47,656 nucleotides of DNA from an uncultured Lachnospiraceae bacterium (GCA_902781895.1 CACZLA010000014.1:1-47656), one strand, 5' to 3'; shown: positions 23,603 through 31,447, numbered from the stretch's first letter. Program-made: numbers and translations. The notes: a model not told the origin generated them from the sequence alone.

Positions 23603-26113
23603 TTGTTCGGGAAACATTTTCTTCTGAATGAAGAGACAATGCATATAGTAGAAGAACTGGGAGCTCATATGCCAGGCGGCTTCTTTATTTATAAAGCTGC
23701 TGAACCTGGTGAGCTTCTTTATGTGAATAATGCAATACTGGAAATATACGGCTGTGCCGATCTGGATGAATTTAAAGAGCTTACAGGATATACATTTAAG
23801 GGAATGATGCATCCTGATGATTATGAGCTGGTTTCGAAATCCATAAATGATCAGATATCGTCCGGTGATGACAAGATTGATTATGTTGAGTACAGGATCA
23901 TCCGTAAGGATGGTGAGATCAGACATGTCACCGATTACGGTCATTATACAGAGACTGAGGAATACGGTGGTATTTACTATGTTTTCATTTCCGATGATAC
24001 CGAGATAGCAGAGATAAAGGCTGCCGAAACAGAGGCCCGGGTAAAACAGCAGGAGCTGGAGAGGCGTATCGAACTGCAGCAGCAGCTTTTTGAACAGGAA
24101 AGACAGACAAATGAGCAGTCACAGATGATCACTGCCATGGCATCGGATTACAGATGCGTTTATTATGTTGTTCTTGATACGGATGAGGGAACCTGCTACA
24201 GGACAGATCATCCATTTGAAGATTCCCTTCTTGTGGGAGAACATTTCTCGTTTCATAAGGTCTTTACGGCTTATGCTGATAAATATGTTGCAGAGGACTA
24301 TCGCGCAGGCTTTAAGGAGTTTATAGATGTCGATAATATCAGACGCAGACTTGACCGGGAGCTGATCATTGCTTACAGATATATGATCATCAGGGATGGC
24401 AAGGAATCCTATGAAATGCTTCGTATGGCCGGAGTACGTCATCCCCAGGACAGGGACGATCATATCGTTCATACCATCGGTGTAGGTTTTACGGATATCG
24501 ATCAGGAGATGAGAGATGCCCTTGCAAAGAATCAGGCACTCAGTGATGCTCTGGCGGTGGCTGAGGAAGCGAATAAGGCAAAGACTGCATTTCTCTCAAA
24601 TATGAGTCATGAGATTCGTACTCCCATGAATGCGATCATCGGCCTTAATAACATAGCACTGAGTGATCCGGAAATCTCCGGTAAGACCAGAGAGTATCTG
24701 GAGAAGATCGGAACCTCGGCAAAGCACCTTATGAATATAATAAATGATATTCTTGATATGTCCCGTATAGAATCCGGCAGGATGGTCATTAAAAACGAAG
24801 AGTTTTCATTTTCCAAGACACTGGAGCAGGTAAATACCATTATCAGCGGTCAGTGCCGTGAGAAGGGTCTTAAATATGAATGCAGGATAAATGGTAAGAT
24901 AGACGATTTTTATATCGGCGATGATATGAAGCTGAGGCAGGTTCTGATAAATATACTCGGCAATGCCGTTAAGTTTACACCTGAGGGAGGCTCCGTCCTG
25001 TTTACGGTTGAAGCTATCGCAAAGTATGACGGCAATACCACCATAAGATTTGTTGTGACAGATACCGGTATAGGCATGAGTAAAGAATATATGCCGAAGC
25101 TGTTTGATACCTTCAGTCAGGAAAACTCGTCTTCCACAAATAAATACGGAAGCACGGGACTGGGAATGCCAATCACGAAGAGTATTGTTGAACTGATGAA
25201 CGGCAATATAGAGGTTGAAAGCGAGAAGGGCAAGGGAACAACATTTACGGTTACAGTCACGCTTGCCGATTCGGAACGTACACTTGCCGAGGATACTCTC
25301 AGTGAACTTCATCCGCAGGAAATGTGTGTGCTGGTTATTGATGATGATCCGGTGGCATGCGAATACGCCCAGTATGTTCTGGGGCAGGTGGGAGTCAACT
25401 GCGAGCTTGCAGAGTCAGGAAGCGAAGCTCTTGAAATGGTGAAAATGCGTCATGCCAGAAGAGAGGATTACAATCTGATACTTGTTGACTGGAAGATGCC
25501 CGATATGGATGGTATAGAGACTACAAGACAGATAAGATCCGTAGTGGGAGATGATGCTGCAATCATAATACTTACATCATACAGCTGGGAGGATGTGGTT
25601 GACGAGGCAAAGGACGCAGGGGTTGACAGCTTTGTATCAAAGCCTCTATTTGCCGGAACTGTTATGGATGAGTTCAGGGTTGCATTCAAGAGGAAGAATG
25701 AATCTCTGCTGGACAGCAGAGCTGATCTGAAGGGACGCAGAGTTCTCCTTGCAGAAGATATGATGGTAAATGCCGAGATAATCATGATGATCCTCAGCAT
25801 GAGAGATATAGAGACCGAGCATGCCGAGAACGGACTTGAAGCCGTAAAAATGTTCGAAAACAGTGAAGAGGGATATTACGATGCAATTCTCATGGATATG
25901 AGAATGCCGGAAATGGATGGCCTTGAGGCAACCCGGGCTATACGTGGGATGGACAGAAATGATGCCCGGCAGATACCGATAATAGCCCTGACGGCAAATG
26001 CATTTGACGAGGATGTTCAGCGCAGTCTCCAGGCCGGCATCAATGCACATCTCAGCAAACCGGTGGAACCTGAGAATCTGTATGAAACACTTGAGAGTCT
26101 TATAAAAGAGTGA
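23603..26113 (+). CDS. Soluble PAS hybrid histidine kinase with two receiver domains
   Basis: An 836-residue cytoplasmic kinase with no membrane segment. A PAS domain (about 10-135: GGFFIYKAAEPGELLYVNNA) and a coiled coil (about 140-175) come first. A second sensory region (about 175-305), probably PAS-like, follows. HisKA has H336 in FLSNMSHEIRTPMNAI, and the ATPase domain (about 440-565) keeps N, G1 (DTGIGM) and G2 (GSTGLGM) boxes. REC1 carries D629 in LVDWKMPDMDG and REC2 D765 in LMDMRMPEMDG. The start appears to be TTG 23603: GAGGAGG ends 8 nt upstream, and the ATG at 23596 is out of frame. The first in-frame ATG is 23639. It is the likely input of the phosphorelay. Confidence 0.93.
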   Translation: MFGKHFLLNEETMHIVEELGAHMPGGFFIYKAAEPGELLYVNNAILEIYGCADLDEFKELTGYTFKGMMHPDDYELVSKSINDQISSGDDKIDYVEYRIIRKDGEIRHVTDYGHYTETEEYGGIYYVFISDDTEIAEIKAAETEARVKQQELERRIELQQQLFEQERQTNEQSQMITAMASDYRCVYYVVLDTDEGTCYRTDHPFEDSLLVGEHFSFHKVFTAYADKYVAEDYRAGFKEFIDVDNIRRRLDRELIIAYRYMIIRDGKESYEMLRMAGVRHPQDRDDHIVHTIGVGFTDIDQEMRDALAKNQALSDALAVAEEANKAKTAFLSNMSHEIRTPMNAIIGLNNIALSDPEISGKTREYLEKIGTSAKHLMNIINDILDMSRIESGRMVIKNEEFSFSKTLEQVNTIISGQCREKGLKYECRINGKIDDFYIGDDMKLRQVLINILGNAVKFTPEGGSVLFTVEAIAKYDGNTTIRFVVTDTGIGMSKEYMPKLFDTFSQENSSSTNKYGSTGLGMPITKSIVELMNGNIEVESEKGKGTTFTVTVTLADSERTLAEDTLSELHPQEMCVLVIDDDPVACEYAQYVLGQVGVNCELAESGSEALEMVKMRHARREDYNLILVDWKMPDMDGIETTRQIRSVVGDDAAIIILTSYSWEDVVDEAKDAGVDSFVSKPLFAGTVMDEFRVAFKRKNESLLDSRADLKGRRVLLAEDMMVNAEIIMMILSMRDIETEHAENGLEAVKMFENSEEGYYDAILMDMRMPEMDGLEATRAIRGMDRNDARQIPIIALTANAFDEDVQRSLQAGINAHLSKPVEPENLYETLESLIKE

Positions 26114-26142
26114 TAAGGTATATATAAATTATATATAAAAAA

Positions 26143-26213
<71 letters not shown>

Positions 26214-26219
26214 TTTTTT

Positions 26220-26244
26220 AAAGCTGGTAACGAGAATCGAACCC
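26220..26244 (-). repeat. Inverted near-copy of the tRNA-Gly 3' end
   Basis: The inverse of 26220-26244 matches 26191-26215 (T arm to discriminator and first T residues) at 22 of 25 positions, with four T between the arms. No matching 5' half exists, so it is a fragment and not a second tRNA gene. The pair can form a long hairpin that may terminate transcription. Confidence 0.8.
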
Positions 26245-26256
26245 TTAAAAAATATA

Positions 26257-26308
26257 TTGACATTTAAAATAGATTGTGTATAATTAAATTGTACACAATC
26301 TAAATTGT
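26257..26308 (+). promoter_or_regulatory. Promoter and OhrR-type operator of the peroxidase gene
   Basis: TTGACA (26257-26262), 16 nt, TATAAT (26279-26284). A perfect 10-bp inverted repeat AGATTGTGTA (26271-26280) / TACACAATCT (26292-26301) covers the -10 and start. ACAAT-N4-ATTGT (26295-26308) overlaps it. These fit a MarR/OhrR dimer site, and an OhrR gene lies downstream. Confidence 0.75.
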
Positions 26309-26346
26309 ATTTAATCCCAAGAGGTAGTTTTAAGGAGGATTATAAA

Positions 26347-26889
26347 ATGGAGTTTTACGATATCAAGGTTACTGCCCCTGATGGCAGTGAAGTAGCAATG
26401 AAGGATTTTGAGGGCAAGGTTGTTCTCGTAGTAAATACGGCTCTGGGCTGCGGGTTTGCACCCCATTATAAAGCGCTTGAAGCTATGTATGAAAGATTTC
26501 ATGATCAGGGTTTTGAGATAGTTGATGTTCCGTGCAATCAGTTTGCCGGACAGTCTCCTGAAAGTGATGAGGAAACACATGCAACATGTCAGCTGAAGTA
26601 TAATACACAGTTTCCTCAGATGAAGAAGTCGGATGTTAACGGCGAAAATGCCATAGAGCTTTTTAAGTTTTTAAAGTCAAAGAAGGGTTTTGAAGGATTC
26701 GGAAAAGGGCCTAAGGCACTTGCAATGTCAGCGCTTCTGAAGAAGATGGACAAGGATTATAAAAATAATCCCGAGATCAAATGGAATTTTACGAAGTTCA
26801 TTATTGACCGGAAGGGTGAGGTCGTAGCAAGATTTGAACCCACGGAAAACATGAAGGATGTTGAGAAATTTGTGGAATCACTTATGTGA
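26347..26889 (+). CDS. Glutathione peroxidase-family thiol peroxidase
   Basis: A cytoplasmic peroxidase of 180 residues. The catalytic tetrad elements are present: C35 in ALGCGFAPHY (Cys, not selenocysteine), Gln in VPCNQFAGQSP, and Trp and Asn in KWNFTKFIIDRKGE. In bacteria most such enzymes are reduced by thioredoxin, and thioredoxin and its reductase are encoded just downstream. ATG 26347 follows an AAGGAGG site 8 nt away; the upstream TTG 26305 would run through the operator and is rejected. Its promoter carries an OhrR-like operator. The motif NVASKCGFT of most relatives reads VNTALGCGFA here. Confidence 0.93.
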   Translation: MEFYDIKVTAPDGSEVAMKDFEGKVVLVVNTALGCGFAPHYKALEAMYERFHDQGFEIVDVPCNQFAGQSPESDEETHATCQLKYNTQFPQMKKSDVNGENAIELFKFLKSKKGFEGFGKGPKALAMSALLKKMDKDYKNNPEIKWNFTKFIIDRKGEVVARFEPTENMKDVEKFVESLM

Positions 26890-26903
26890 TCAAACTAAAC
26901 AGC

Positions 26904-26923
26904 TTTACAATAAGAAGTGTAAA
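26904..26923. promoter_or_regulatory. Inverted repeat upstream of the OhrR gene
   Basis: TTTACA-N8-TGTAAA lies 30 nt before the ohrR start. Its half-site resembles the TGTACA-type half of the peroxidase operator. It may be the autoregulatory site. Confidence 0.45.
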
Positions 26924-26952
26924 ATAAATCTTATGACATTGAGGAATTATCG

Positions 26953-27387
26953 ATGAGTAAATATGATTGCTTAAAACTTGAAAACCAGTTATGCTTCCCG
27001 CTTTATGCGTGTTCAAAGGCGGTAACGAGACATTACAAGCCATTTCTGGATGAGCTGGATCTGACCTATACCCAGTATATAACCATGATGGCTATGTGGG
27101 AAAAGGAAAAAGCCAGCGTTACAGAGTTGGGAGAAATGCTTTTTCTGGATTCGGGAACCCTGACTCCTGTTATAAAAAAACTGGAGTCGAAAGGATACAT
27201 TTCCAAAACGCGTTCGAAGACGGATGAAAGAAGTGTAACGGTAGAGATAACTCCTGAGGGAAAGAAGCTGCGGGATAAGGCTGTAAGTATACCTTCAAAG
27301 ATGGGTGGCTGTGTAGCACTCAGTGAAAAGGATGCGAAGGAGCTGTACAGGATATTATATACTATACTTTCCCATCTGGATGAGTAG
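26953..27387 (+). CDS. ohrR: OhrR-like MarR-family peroxide-sensing repressor
   Basis: A 144-residue winged-helix regulator. The N terminus LENQLCFPLYACSKAVTRHY matches OhrR (LDNQLCFALYS type), with sensor C14, and extra cysteines C6 and C19, raising the possibility of a two-Cys mechanism. The DNA-binding part reads SVTELGEMLFLDSGTLTPVIKKL (parts TELGEMLFLD, GTLTPVIKKLE) with RSKTDERSVTVEIT as wing. Organic hydroperoxide oxidises OhrR and releases DNA. It sits between a peroxidase and thioredoxin rather than the usual ohr gene, and no ohr is visible here. GAGGA precedes the ATG. Confidence 0.92.
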   Translation: MSKYDCLKLENQLCFPLYACSKAVTRHYKPFLDELDLTYTQYITMMAMWEKEKASVTELGEMLFLDSGTLTPVIKKLESKGYISKTRSKTDERSVTVEITPEGKKLRDKAVSIPSKMGGCVALSEKDAKELYRILYTILSHLDE

Positions 27388-27439
27388 ATAGCAGGAATAT
27401 TATAAAGAGAATCTTACATAACAGAAGGAGGATAAAATA

Positions 27440-27748
27440 ATGGCAGTATTAGAGATTAAAGAAGAGCAGTTTGAAGAGGTTGTTTTAAAGAGTGATGTAC
27501 CCGTTCTTGTGGATTTTTTCGCAACCTGGTGCGGACCATGCAAGATGATGGCTCCGATACTTGAGCAGTTATCTGATGAGAATGAGGGTGTTAAGTTTGC
27601 TTCCATAGATGTTGATGATGCAGAGAGACTTGCTATCCAGTACGGTATTTCAAGTATACCTTGTATGATTCTTTTTAAGAATGGAGAGGAAGCTGACAGG
27701 GTAGTGGGAGCTGTTCCGAAGGGAACCCTGGCTGACCTGATCAAATAA
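27440..27748 (+). CDS. trxA: Thioredoxin
   Basis: A 102-residue standard thioredoxin. The active site is WCGPC with C31 and C34 after VDFFATWCGPCKM, and the cis-Pro lies in SIPCMILFKNG. An additional Cys (C74 region, SSIPCMI) precedes the cis-Pro loop. AAGGAGG precedes the ATG. The reductase gene begins 49 nt downstream, so the two are one operon supplying electrons to the peroxidase and other enzymes. Confidence 0.97.
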   Translation: MAVLEIKEEQFEEVVLKSDVPVLVDFFATWCGPCKMMAPILEQLSDENEGVKFASIDVDDAERLAIQYGISSIPCMILFKNGEEADRVVGAVPKGTLADLIK

Positions 27749-27797
27749 CAAGATATACGGAAACAGTAAATGTGTCATTAAAGAAGTGAGGTTTGAG

Positions 27798-28760
27798 ATG
27801 ACAGATGTGATAATTATAGGTGCGGGTCCTGCCGGACTGTCAGCTGCCATATATGTTCAAAGAGCCGGTAAGCATGCCGTGTGTCTGGAGGCACTTACTG
27901 TGGGAGGTCAGATAGTTAATACGCCTGAAATAGAAAATTATCCGGGAATTAAAAAGACCAGCGGCTTTGAGTTTTCCATGGGACTATATGAGCAGGCGAC
28001 GGAGCTTGGTGCAGAGGTAATATATGAGAAGGCTGTCAGGATAGCTTCTGCTGGTGAGATATCGGCAGAAAATATTCCGGAGCTGTCGGATATTCAGGGC
28101 GAAGATCCGGGAAAAATATTTATAGTTGAAACCGAGTCCGGAAAAAAGATGGCTGCGAGAGCGGTAATTATAGCGACGGGAGCTAAGAACAGACATCTGG
28201 GGATAGACAGAGAAGAAGAGCTTATCGGAAAAGGCGTTTCCTACTGTGCAACATGTGACGGAGCATTTTTCAAGGGGAAGGATGTAGCCGTAAACGGCGG
28301 AGGAAATACTGCGCTTGAGGATGCATTATTCCTTACGAATTACTGCAATAAGGTTTACATAATTCATAGGCGCGAAGGTTTCAGAGGTGAGCCGAAGAAT
28401 CTGGAAGCAGTTAAAAAGAAGGATAATATAGAGTTTGTTCTGAATTCTACGGTAGTGGGGCTGAAGGGCGAGAAGTCACTGGAGGCTGTTATAACAAAGG
28501 ATAAGAATACAGAGGAACTGCGTGAGATACCTGTATCCGGTCTGTTTATTGCCATAGGTCAGGAGCCTGACAATGCAGCCTTCGGAAATGTAGCAGAGCT
28601 GGATGGCGCCGGCTATGTGAATGCGGATGAGAGCTGCAACACGAAAACACCCGGAATCTTTGTGGCAGGTGACTGCAGGACAAAACAGGTGAGACAGCTG
28701 ACTACAGCTGCTTCGGATGGTGCGGTGGCTGCGCTTGCAGCCTGTGCATATATAGGATAA
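27798..28760 (+). CDS. trxB: Thioredoxin reductase
   Basis: An FAD-dependent NADPH:thioredoxin reductase of 320 residues. FAD motif GAGPAGLSAA (about 8-17), redox pair C150/C153 in YCATCDGAFF, second dinucleotide motif NGGGNTALEDA (GxGxxA/G replaced by N-GGG-N as in related low-molecular-weight reductases), and the C-terminal GIFVAGDCRTKQVRQLTTAASDGA (parts FVAGDCR, RQLTTAASDG). About 20 residues longer between 85 and 105 than usual. ATG 27798 has GTGAGG 7 nt upstream; GTG 27786 is part of that site. A terminator follows. Confidence 0.95.
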   Translation: MTDVIIIGAGPAGLSAAIYVQRAGKHAVCLEALTVGGQIVNTPEIENYPGIKKTSGFEFSMGLYEQATELGAEVIYEKAVRIASAGEISAENIPELSDIQGEDPGKIFIVETESGKKMAARAVIIATGAKNRHLGIDREEELIGKGVSYCATCDGAFFKGKDVAVNGGGNTALEDALFLTNYCNKVYIIHRREGFRGEPKNLEAVKKKDNIEFVLNSTVVGLKGEKSLEAVITKDKNTEELREIPVSGLFIAIGQEPDNAAFGNVAELDGAGYVNADESCNTKTPGIFVAGDCRTKQVRQLTTAASDGAVAALAACAYIG

Positions 28761-28806
28761 AACTAATTAGTTTACATAATCTATATTTTGCGTTGGGTGA
28801 TAGAAG

Positions 28807-28842
28807 AACCGATGCTTCAGATGACGGAAGCATCGGTTTTTT
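28807..28842 (+). terminator. Terminator after trxB
   Basis: AACCGATGCTTC (28807-28818) pairs perfectly with GAAGCATCGGTT (28827-28838), 8-nt loop, then a T-run. Confidence 0.95.
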
Positions 28843-28855
28843 GTGTTTATATTTT

Positions 28856-28879
28856 TGACACTTATGTCATTTATGACAT
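28856..28879. repeat. Palindrome TGACACTTATGTCA, copy 3, with a nested second palindrome
   Basis: TGACACTTATGTCA at 28856-28869 continues into ATGTCAT-TT-ATGACAT (28864-28879). No -10 box lies at the right distance, so it is a solo copy right after a terminator. Confidence 0.8.
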
Positions 28880-28881
28880 AC

Positions 28882-28974
28882 GGATTGTTCCGTTTCTTAC
28901 GAAACTATCACAATCCTTGAAACATTCGGAATCCGCTTGTTTTCTATAAAAACAGCTACTTCCTCATGTTTCAG
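28882..28974. other. Structured intergenic segment between trxB and the oxidoreductase operon
   Basis: The 328-nt gene-free stretch 28761-29088 holds the trxB terminator, repeat copies and two nested stem-loops. The first is GGATTGT-TCC-GTTTC-TTAC-GAAAC-TATC-ACAATCC (28882-28916). The second is closed by TGAAACAT...ATGTTTCA with an inner CTTGTTTT/AAAACAG pairing (28918-28974). No ORF is apparent. Function unknown. Confidence 0.5.
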
Positions 28975-28975
28975 C

Positions 28976-29041
28976 GTGTCATAAGGTCAATATGCTTTTT
29001 CTGCAAGCAGAAGCGCATTTGACTTTTGACACTTATGTCAT
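28976..29041. repeat. 66-bp hairpin element with TGACA/TGTCA ends, copy B
   Basis: The same organisation as 13916-13982: GTGTCATAAGGTCAA, a central TTTCTGC-AA-GCAGAAG hairpin, then TTGACTTT and TGACACTTATGTCA. About 80 percent identical to copy A by eye. The right-end palindrome (29027-29040) contains the -35 of the oxidoreductase promoter. Confidence 0.8.
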
Positions 29042-29054
29042 TGTGTTATATAAT
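29026..29054 (+). promoter_or_regulatory. Promoter of the 2-oxoacid oxidoreductase operon
   Basis: Consensus TTGACA (29026-29031), 17 nt, consensus TATAAT (29049-29054). The -35 lies in the right end of the repeat element, the -10 outside. The best promoter of the window, suited to a central metabolic enzyme. Confidence 0.85.
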
Positions 29055-29088
29055 GTAGGTTGGTTTTTTATGTTTAGGAGGAATTTTT

Positions 29089-29661
29089 ATGAGTAAAGCG
29101 GTAGAAATCAGGTGGCACGGCCGTGGTGGTCAGGGTGCCAAAACAGCAGCACTGCTTCTCGCGGATGTTGCATTTAACACCGGCATGTATGTTCAGGGAT
29201 TTCCAGAGTACGGACCGGAAAGAATGGGAGCTCCCATTACAGCTTATAACAGAATAAGCGAAACTGAGATCAGAAATCATTCCAACATTTATAACCCCGA
29301 TTATGTTGTAGTGGTAGACGAGACACTTTTACATAGTGTGGATGTGACTTCCGGTCTTAACAAGGATGGAGGAATAATTATAAATACTCCAAAGTCAAAG
29401 GACGAGATAATACCTCTTCTTAAAGGCTATGAGGGGGCAGTATACACTGTCGATGCGCATACCATTTCCATGGAAACTCTTGGAAAATATTTCCCTAACT
29501 CACCTATGCTTGCAGCAGTTGTAAAGGTTTCGGGAATTATGTCCAAGCAGGACTTCCTCGAGCAGATGAGAGGCTCCTATCAGCATAAATTTGCTAAGAA
29601 GCCTGAAGTAATAGATGGAAATATGAAGGCTCTTGAGAGAGCTTTTGAGGAGGTGCGCTAA
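29089..29661 (+). CDS. 2-oxoacid:ferredoxin oxidoreductase, gamma subunit
   Basis: The 190-residue gamma subunit of a four-subunit pyruvate- or 2-oxoacid:ferredoxin oxidoreductase. Its start VEIRWHGRGGQGAKTAALLL shows the family GRGGQG motif. FPEYGPERMGAPITAYNRIS (parts FPEYGPERMG, APITAYNRIS) is also typical. The complex cleaves 2-oxoacids with CoA to acyl-CoA and CO2 and reduces ferredoxin. TAGGAGG precedes the ATG. Its stop overlaps the delta start by one base (TAATG), coupling translation. Confidence 0.94.
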   Translation: MSKAVEIRWHGRGGQGAKTAALLLADVAFNTGMYVQGFPEYGPERMGAPITAYNRISETEIRNHSNIYNPDYVVVVDETLLHSVDVTSGLNKDGGIIINTPKSKDEIIPLLKGYEGAVYTVDAHTISMETLGKYFPNSPMLAAVVKVSGIMSKQDFLEQMRGSYQHKFAKKPEVIDGNMKALERAFEEVR

Positions 29662-29975
29662 TGGCTAACAAGACGAGAACTGATATTACAAAGCTTACGG
29701 AGACTGCACCATACCAGGATTTAACTCCGGGAAATGTTGTTTATGGTGGTGGCGGTGCGGCCACATTTAACACGGGAGAGTGGAGAACCCAGACTCCTGT
29801 TGTAGATTGGGACAAATGCGTTCAGTGCCTTATGTGTGCTCCTATGTGTCCTGATTCTTCTATTCCCGTAGAGGATGGAAAAAGACTTGATTTTGATCTT
29901 GGACATTGTAAGGGCTGCGGTATCTGTGCAGGCGCATGCTCCTTCGGTGCTATTACTATGAAGGAGGGCCTGTAG
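29661..29975 (+). CDS. 2-oxoacid:ferredoxin oxidoreductase, delta subunit (2x[4Fe-4S])
   Basis: A 104-residue ferredoxin-like subunit. Two clusters are evident: CVQCLMCAPMCP and CKGCGICAGACSF, each CxxCxxCxxxC. It passes electrons from the TPP-containing alpha/beta core to external ferredoxin. The N-terminal 45 residues (TKLTETAPYQDLTPGNVVYG) hold the usual lead-in of PorD proteins. The stop is one base before the alpha ATG. Confidence 0.95.
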   Translation: MANKTRTDITKLTETAPYQDLTPGNVVYGGGGAATFNTGEWRTQTPVVDWDKCVQCLMCAPMCPDSSIPVEDGKRLDFDLGHCKGCGICAGACSFGAITMKEGL

Positions 29976-29976
29976 G

Positions 29977-31416
29977 ATGGGTAAGGATAAGAACAGTAAG
30001 ATTACGCCTGAAGCAACAGCTAAGTCTGCTATCGAGGCGGTAAATGCAAATCAGACTTCCACTGTGGAGAGTCCATTTAATGCAGAATATAATGAGCAGA
30101 AAAAAAACAAGGACTCAGCAAAGGTAAAGGGAACAGCTGCGAAGAAGCGTGACAGAATGTCAGGTAATGAGGCAGTTGCACTGGCTATCAAGCAGGTTAA
30201 TCCTGATGTTATGCCGGCATTTCCTATCACACCTTCTACCGAGCTTCCTCAGATGGTTTCAACATACATCTCAAATGGTGAGATAGATACTGAGTTTATT
30301 CCGGTTGAATCAGAGCACAGTTCCATGAGTGCTGCCATCGGAGCATCGGCTGCAGGAGCAAGAGCCCTTACAGCTACTTCTTCGGCAGGACTTGCATTTA
30401 TGTGGGAAGAGCTTTATATCGCTGCTTCTGACAGACTTCCGCTTGTGCTTTGTCTTGTAAACAGAACTCTGACAGGACCTCTTAACATTAACTGCGACCA
30501 CTCTGATGCAATGGGTGCAAGGGACAGCGGATGGCTTCAGGTTTATGCAGAGACAAATGAAGAAGCTTACGATAATTTTATCATGGCTTACAGAGTAACT
30601 GAGCATCCGGATGTTCAGCTTCCTATGATGGTCTGCTACGACGGATTCATCACAAGCCATGCTGTAATGAACATAGAAACTATAGATACAGATTCAGTAA
30701 GAAACTTTGTCGGTGAATATAAGCCTGACAATTTCCTGCTGAATAAGGATATGCCTATGGCGGCAGGTCCTTATGCAAATTCTCCGTTTTATATGGAGAC
30801 AAAGTATAACCAGCGTGCAGGCATGAAAAATGCAAAGAAGGTTATACTTGATGTATGTGAAGAATATGAAAAGGTATCCGGCCGTAAATACGGACTCTTT
30901 GAGGAGTATCGTATGGAGGATGCAAAATATGCCATAGTTATCATGGGTTCAGCTGCAGGACAGACTAAGGATGCAGTTGATAAGCTCCGTGAGTATGGTA
31001 TCCATGTGGGAATGATAAAGGTTCGAGTATTCAGACCATTCCCGGGAGAAGAGCTTGCTGAAGCACTGAAGAACTGTAAGTCAGTTGCTATTCTCGACAG
31101 AGCTGAGAGCTTTTCCGGACAGGGCGGACCACTGGGCTCCGAACTGAAGGCTGCTATGTATGATGCGGGACTTAATATTCCGACTGTTAACTATTTCTAT
31201 GGTTTGGGCGGACGTGATTATACCGTAACCGAGGCAAGGGATGTTTTCAGAGACATTCGTGAGATAGTAAGACGTGGCAGAGAACCTGAACAGTTCAAGT
31301 ATGTAGGACTTCGTGACAGAGATGCTGATAACTCAAATGAGTTCAGAGATTTCGGCGGAGACGACAAGATGGATATCAGACAGTCCGGAGACGGAGTACG
31401 TCTGTCGGATAAGTAA
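29977..31416 (+). CDS. 2-oxoacid:ferredoxin oxidoreductase, alpha subunit
   Basis: A 479-residue alpha subunit, longer than the usual 390-ish. An N-terminal extension of about 58 residues, rich in Lys, Ala, Asn and Glu (EAVNANQTSTVESP, KKNKDSAKVKGTAAKKRD), precedes the conserved core. The core starts RMSGNEAVALAIKQVNPDV and includes AFPITPSTELPQ, VESEHSSMSAAIGASAAGAR and TSSAGLAFMWEE. A C-terminal extension of about 40 acidic residues (RDRDADNSNEFRDFGGDD) also exceeds the family norm. GTP-like NRTLTGPLNINCDHSD matches PorA of pyruvate enzymes. The extensions might tether the complex; that is speculation. Beta follows after a small repeat. Confidence 0.94.
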   Translation: MGKDKNSKITPEATAKSAIEAVNANQTSTVESPFNAEYNEQKKNKDSAKVKGTAAKKRDRMSGNEAVALAIKQVNPDVMPAFPITPSTELPQMVSTYISNGEIDTEFIPVESEHSSMSAAIGASAAGARALTATSSAGLAFMWEELYIAASDRLPLVLCLVNRTLTGPLNINCDHSDAMGARDSGWLQVYAETNEEAYDNFIMAYRVTEHPDVQLPMMVCYDGFITSHAVMNIETIDTDSVRNFVGEYKPDNFLLNKDMPMAAGPYANSPFYMETKYNQRAGMKNAKKVILDVCEEYEKVSGRKYGLFEEYRMEDAKYAIVIMGSAAGQTKDAVDKLREYGIHVGMIKVRVFRPFPGEELAEALKNCKSVAILDRAESFSGQGGPLGSELKAAMYDAGLNIPTVNYFYGLGGRDYTVTEARDVFRDIREIVRRGREPEQFKYVGLRDRDADNSNEFRDFGGDDKMDIRQSGDGVRLSDK

Positions 31417-31419
31417 GAC

Positions 31420-31447
31420 GTCATCCTGAGCGTAGCGAAGGATCTTA
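31420..31447 (+). repeat. 28-nt short hairpin-family repeat before the beta subunit gene
   Basis: GTCATCCTGAGCG followed by TAGCGAAGGATCTTA. It equals the joined outer ends of the 142-bp elements (GTCATTCTGAGCGAAGCG and AAGAATCTTA) and again touches the ribosome site of the next gene. CTGAGCG/AGCGAAGGAT can fold weakly. Confidence 0.75.

Noticed and set aside
24806-25312. 168-codon minus-strand reading frame over the hybrid kinase
   Set aside because: It is antisense to the HisKA/ATPase region and has no ribosome site or homologous motif.
26220-26244. A second tRNA gene on the minus strand
   Set aside because: Only T-arm and acceptor 3' sequence is present; no D or anticodon arm lies on the expected side.
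26347-26889. Selenoprotein glutathione peroxidase
   Set aside because: The catalytic codon is TGC (Cys) and there is no in-frame TGA.
30310-30660. 116-codon minus-strand reading frame inside the oxidoreductase alpha gene
   Set aside because: Cys/Ser-rich translation with no motif; it is opposite a strongly conserved gene.
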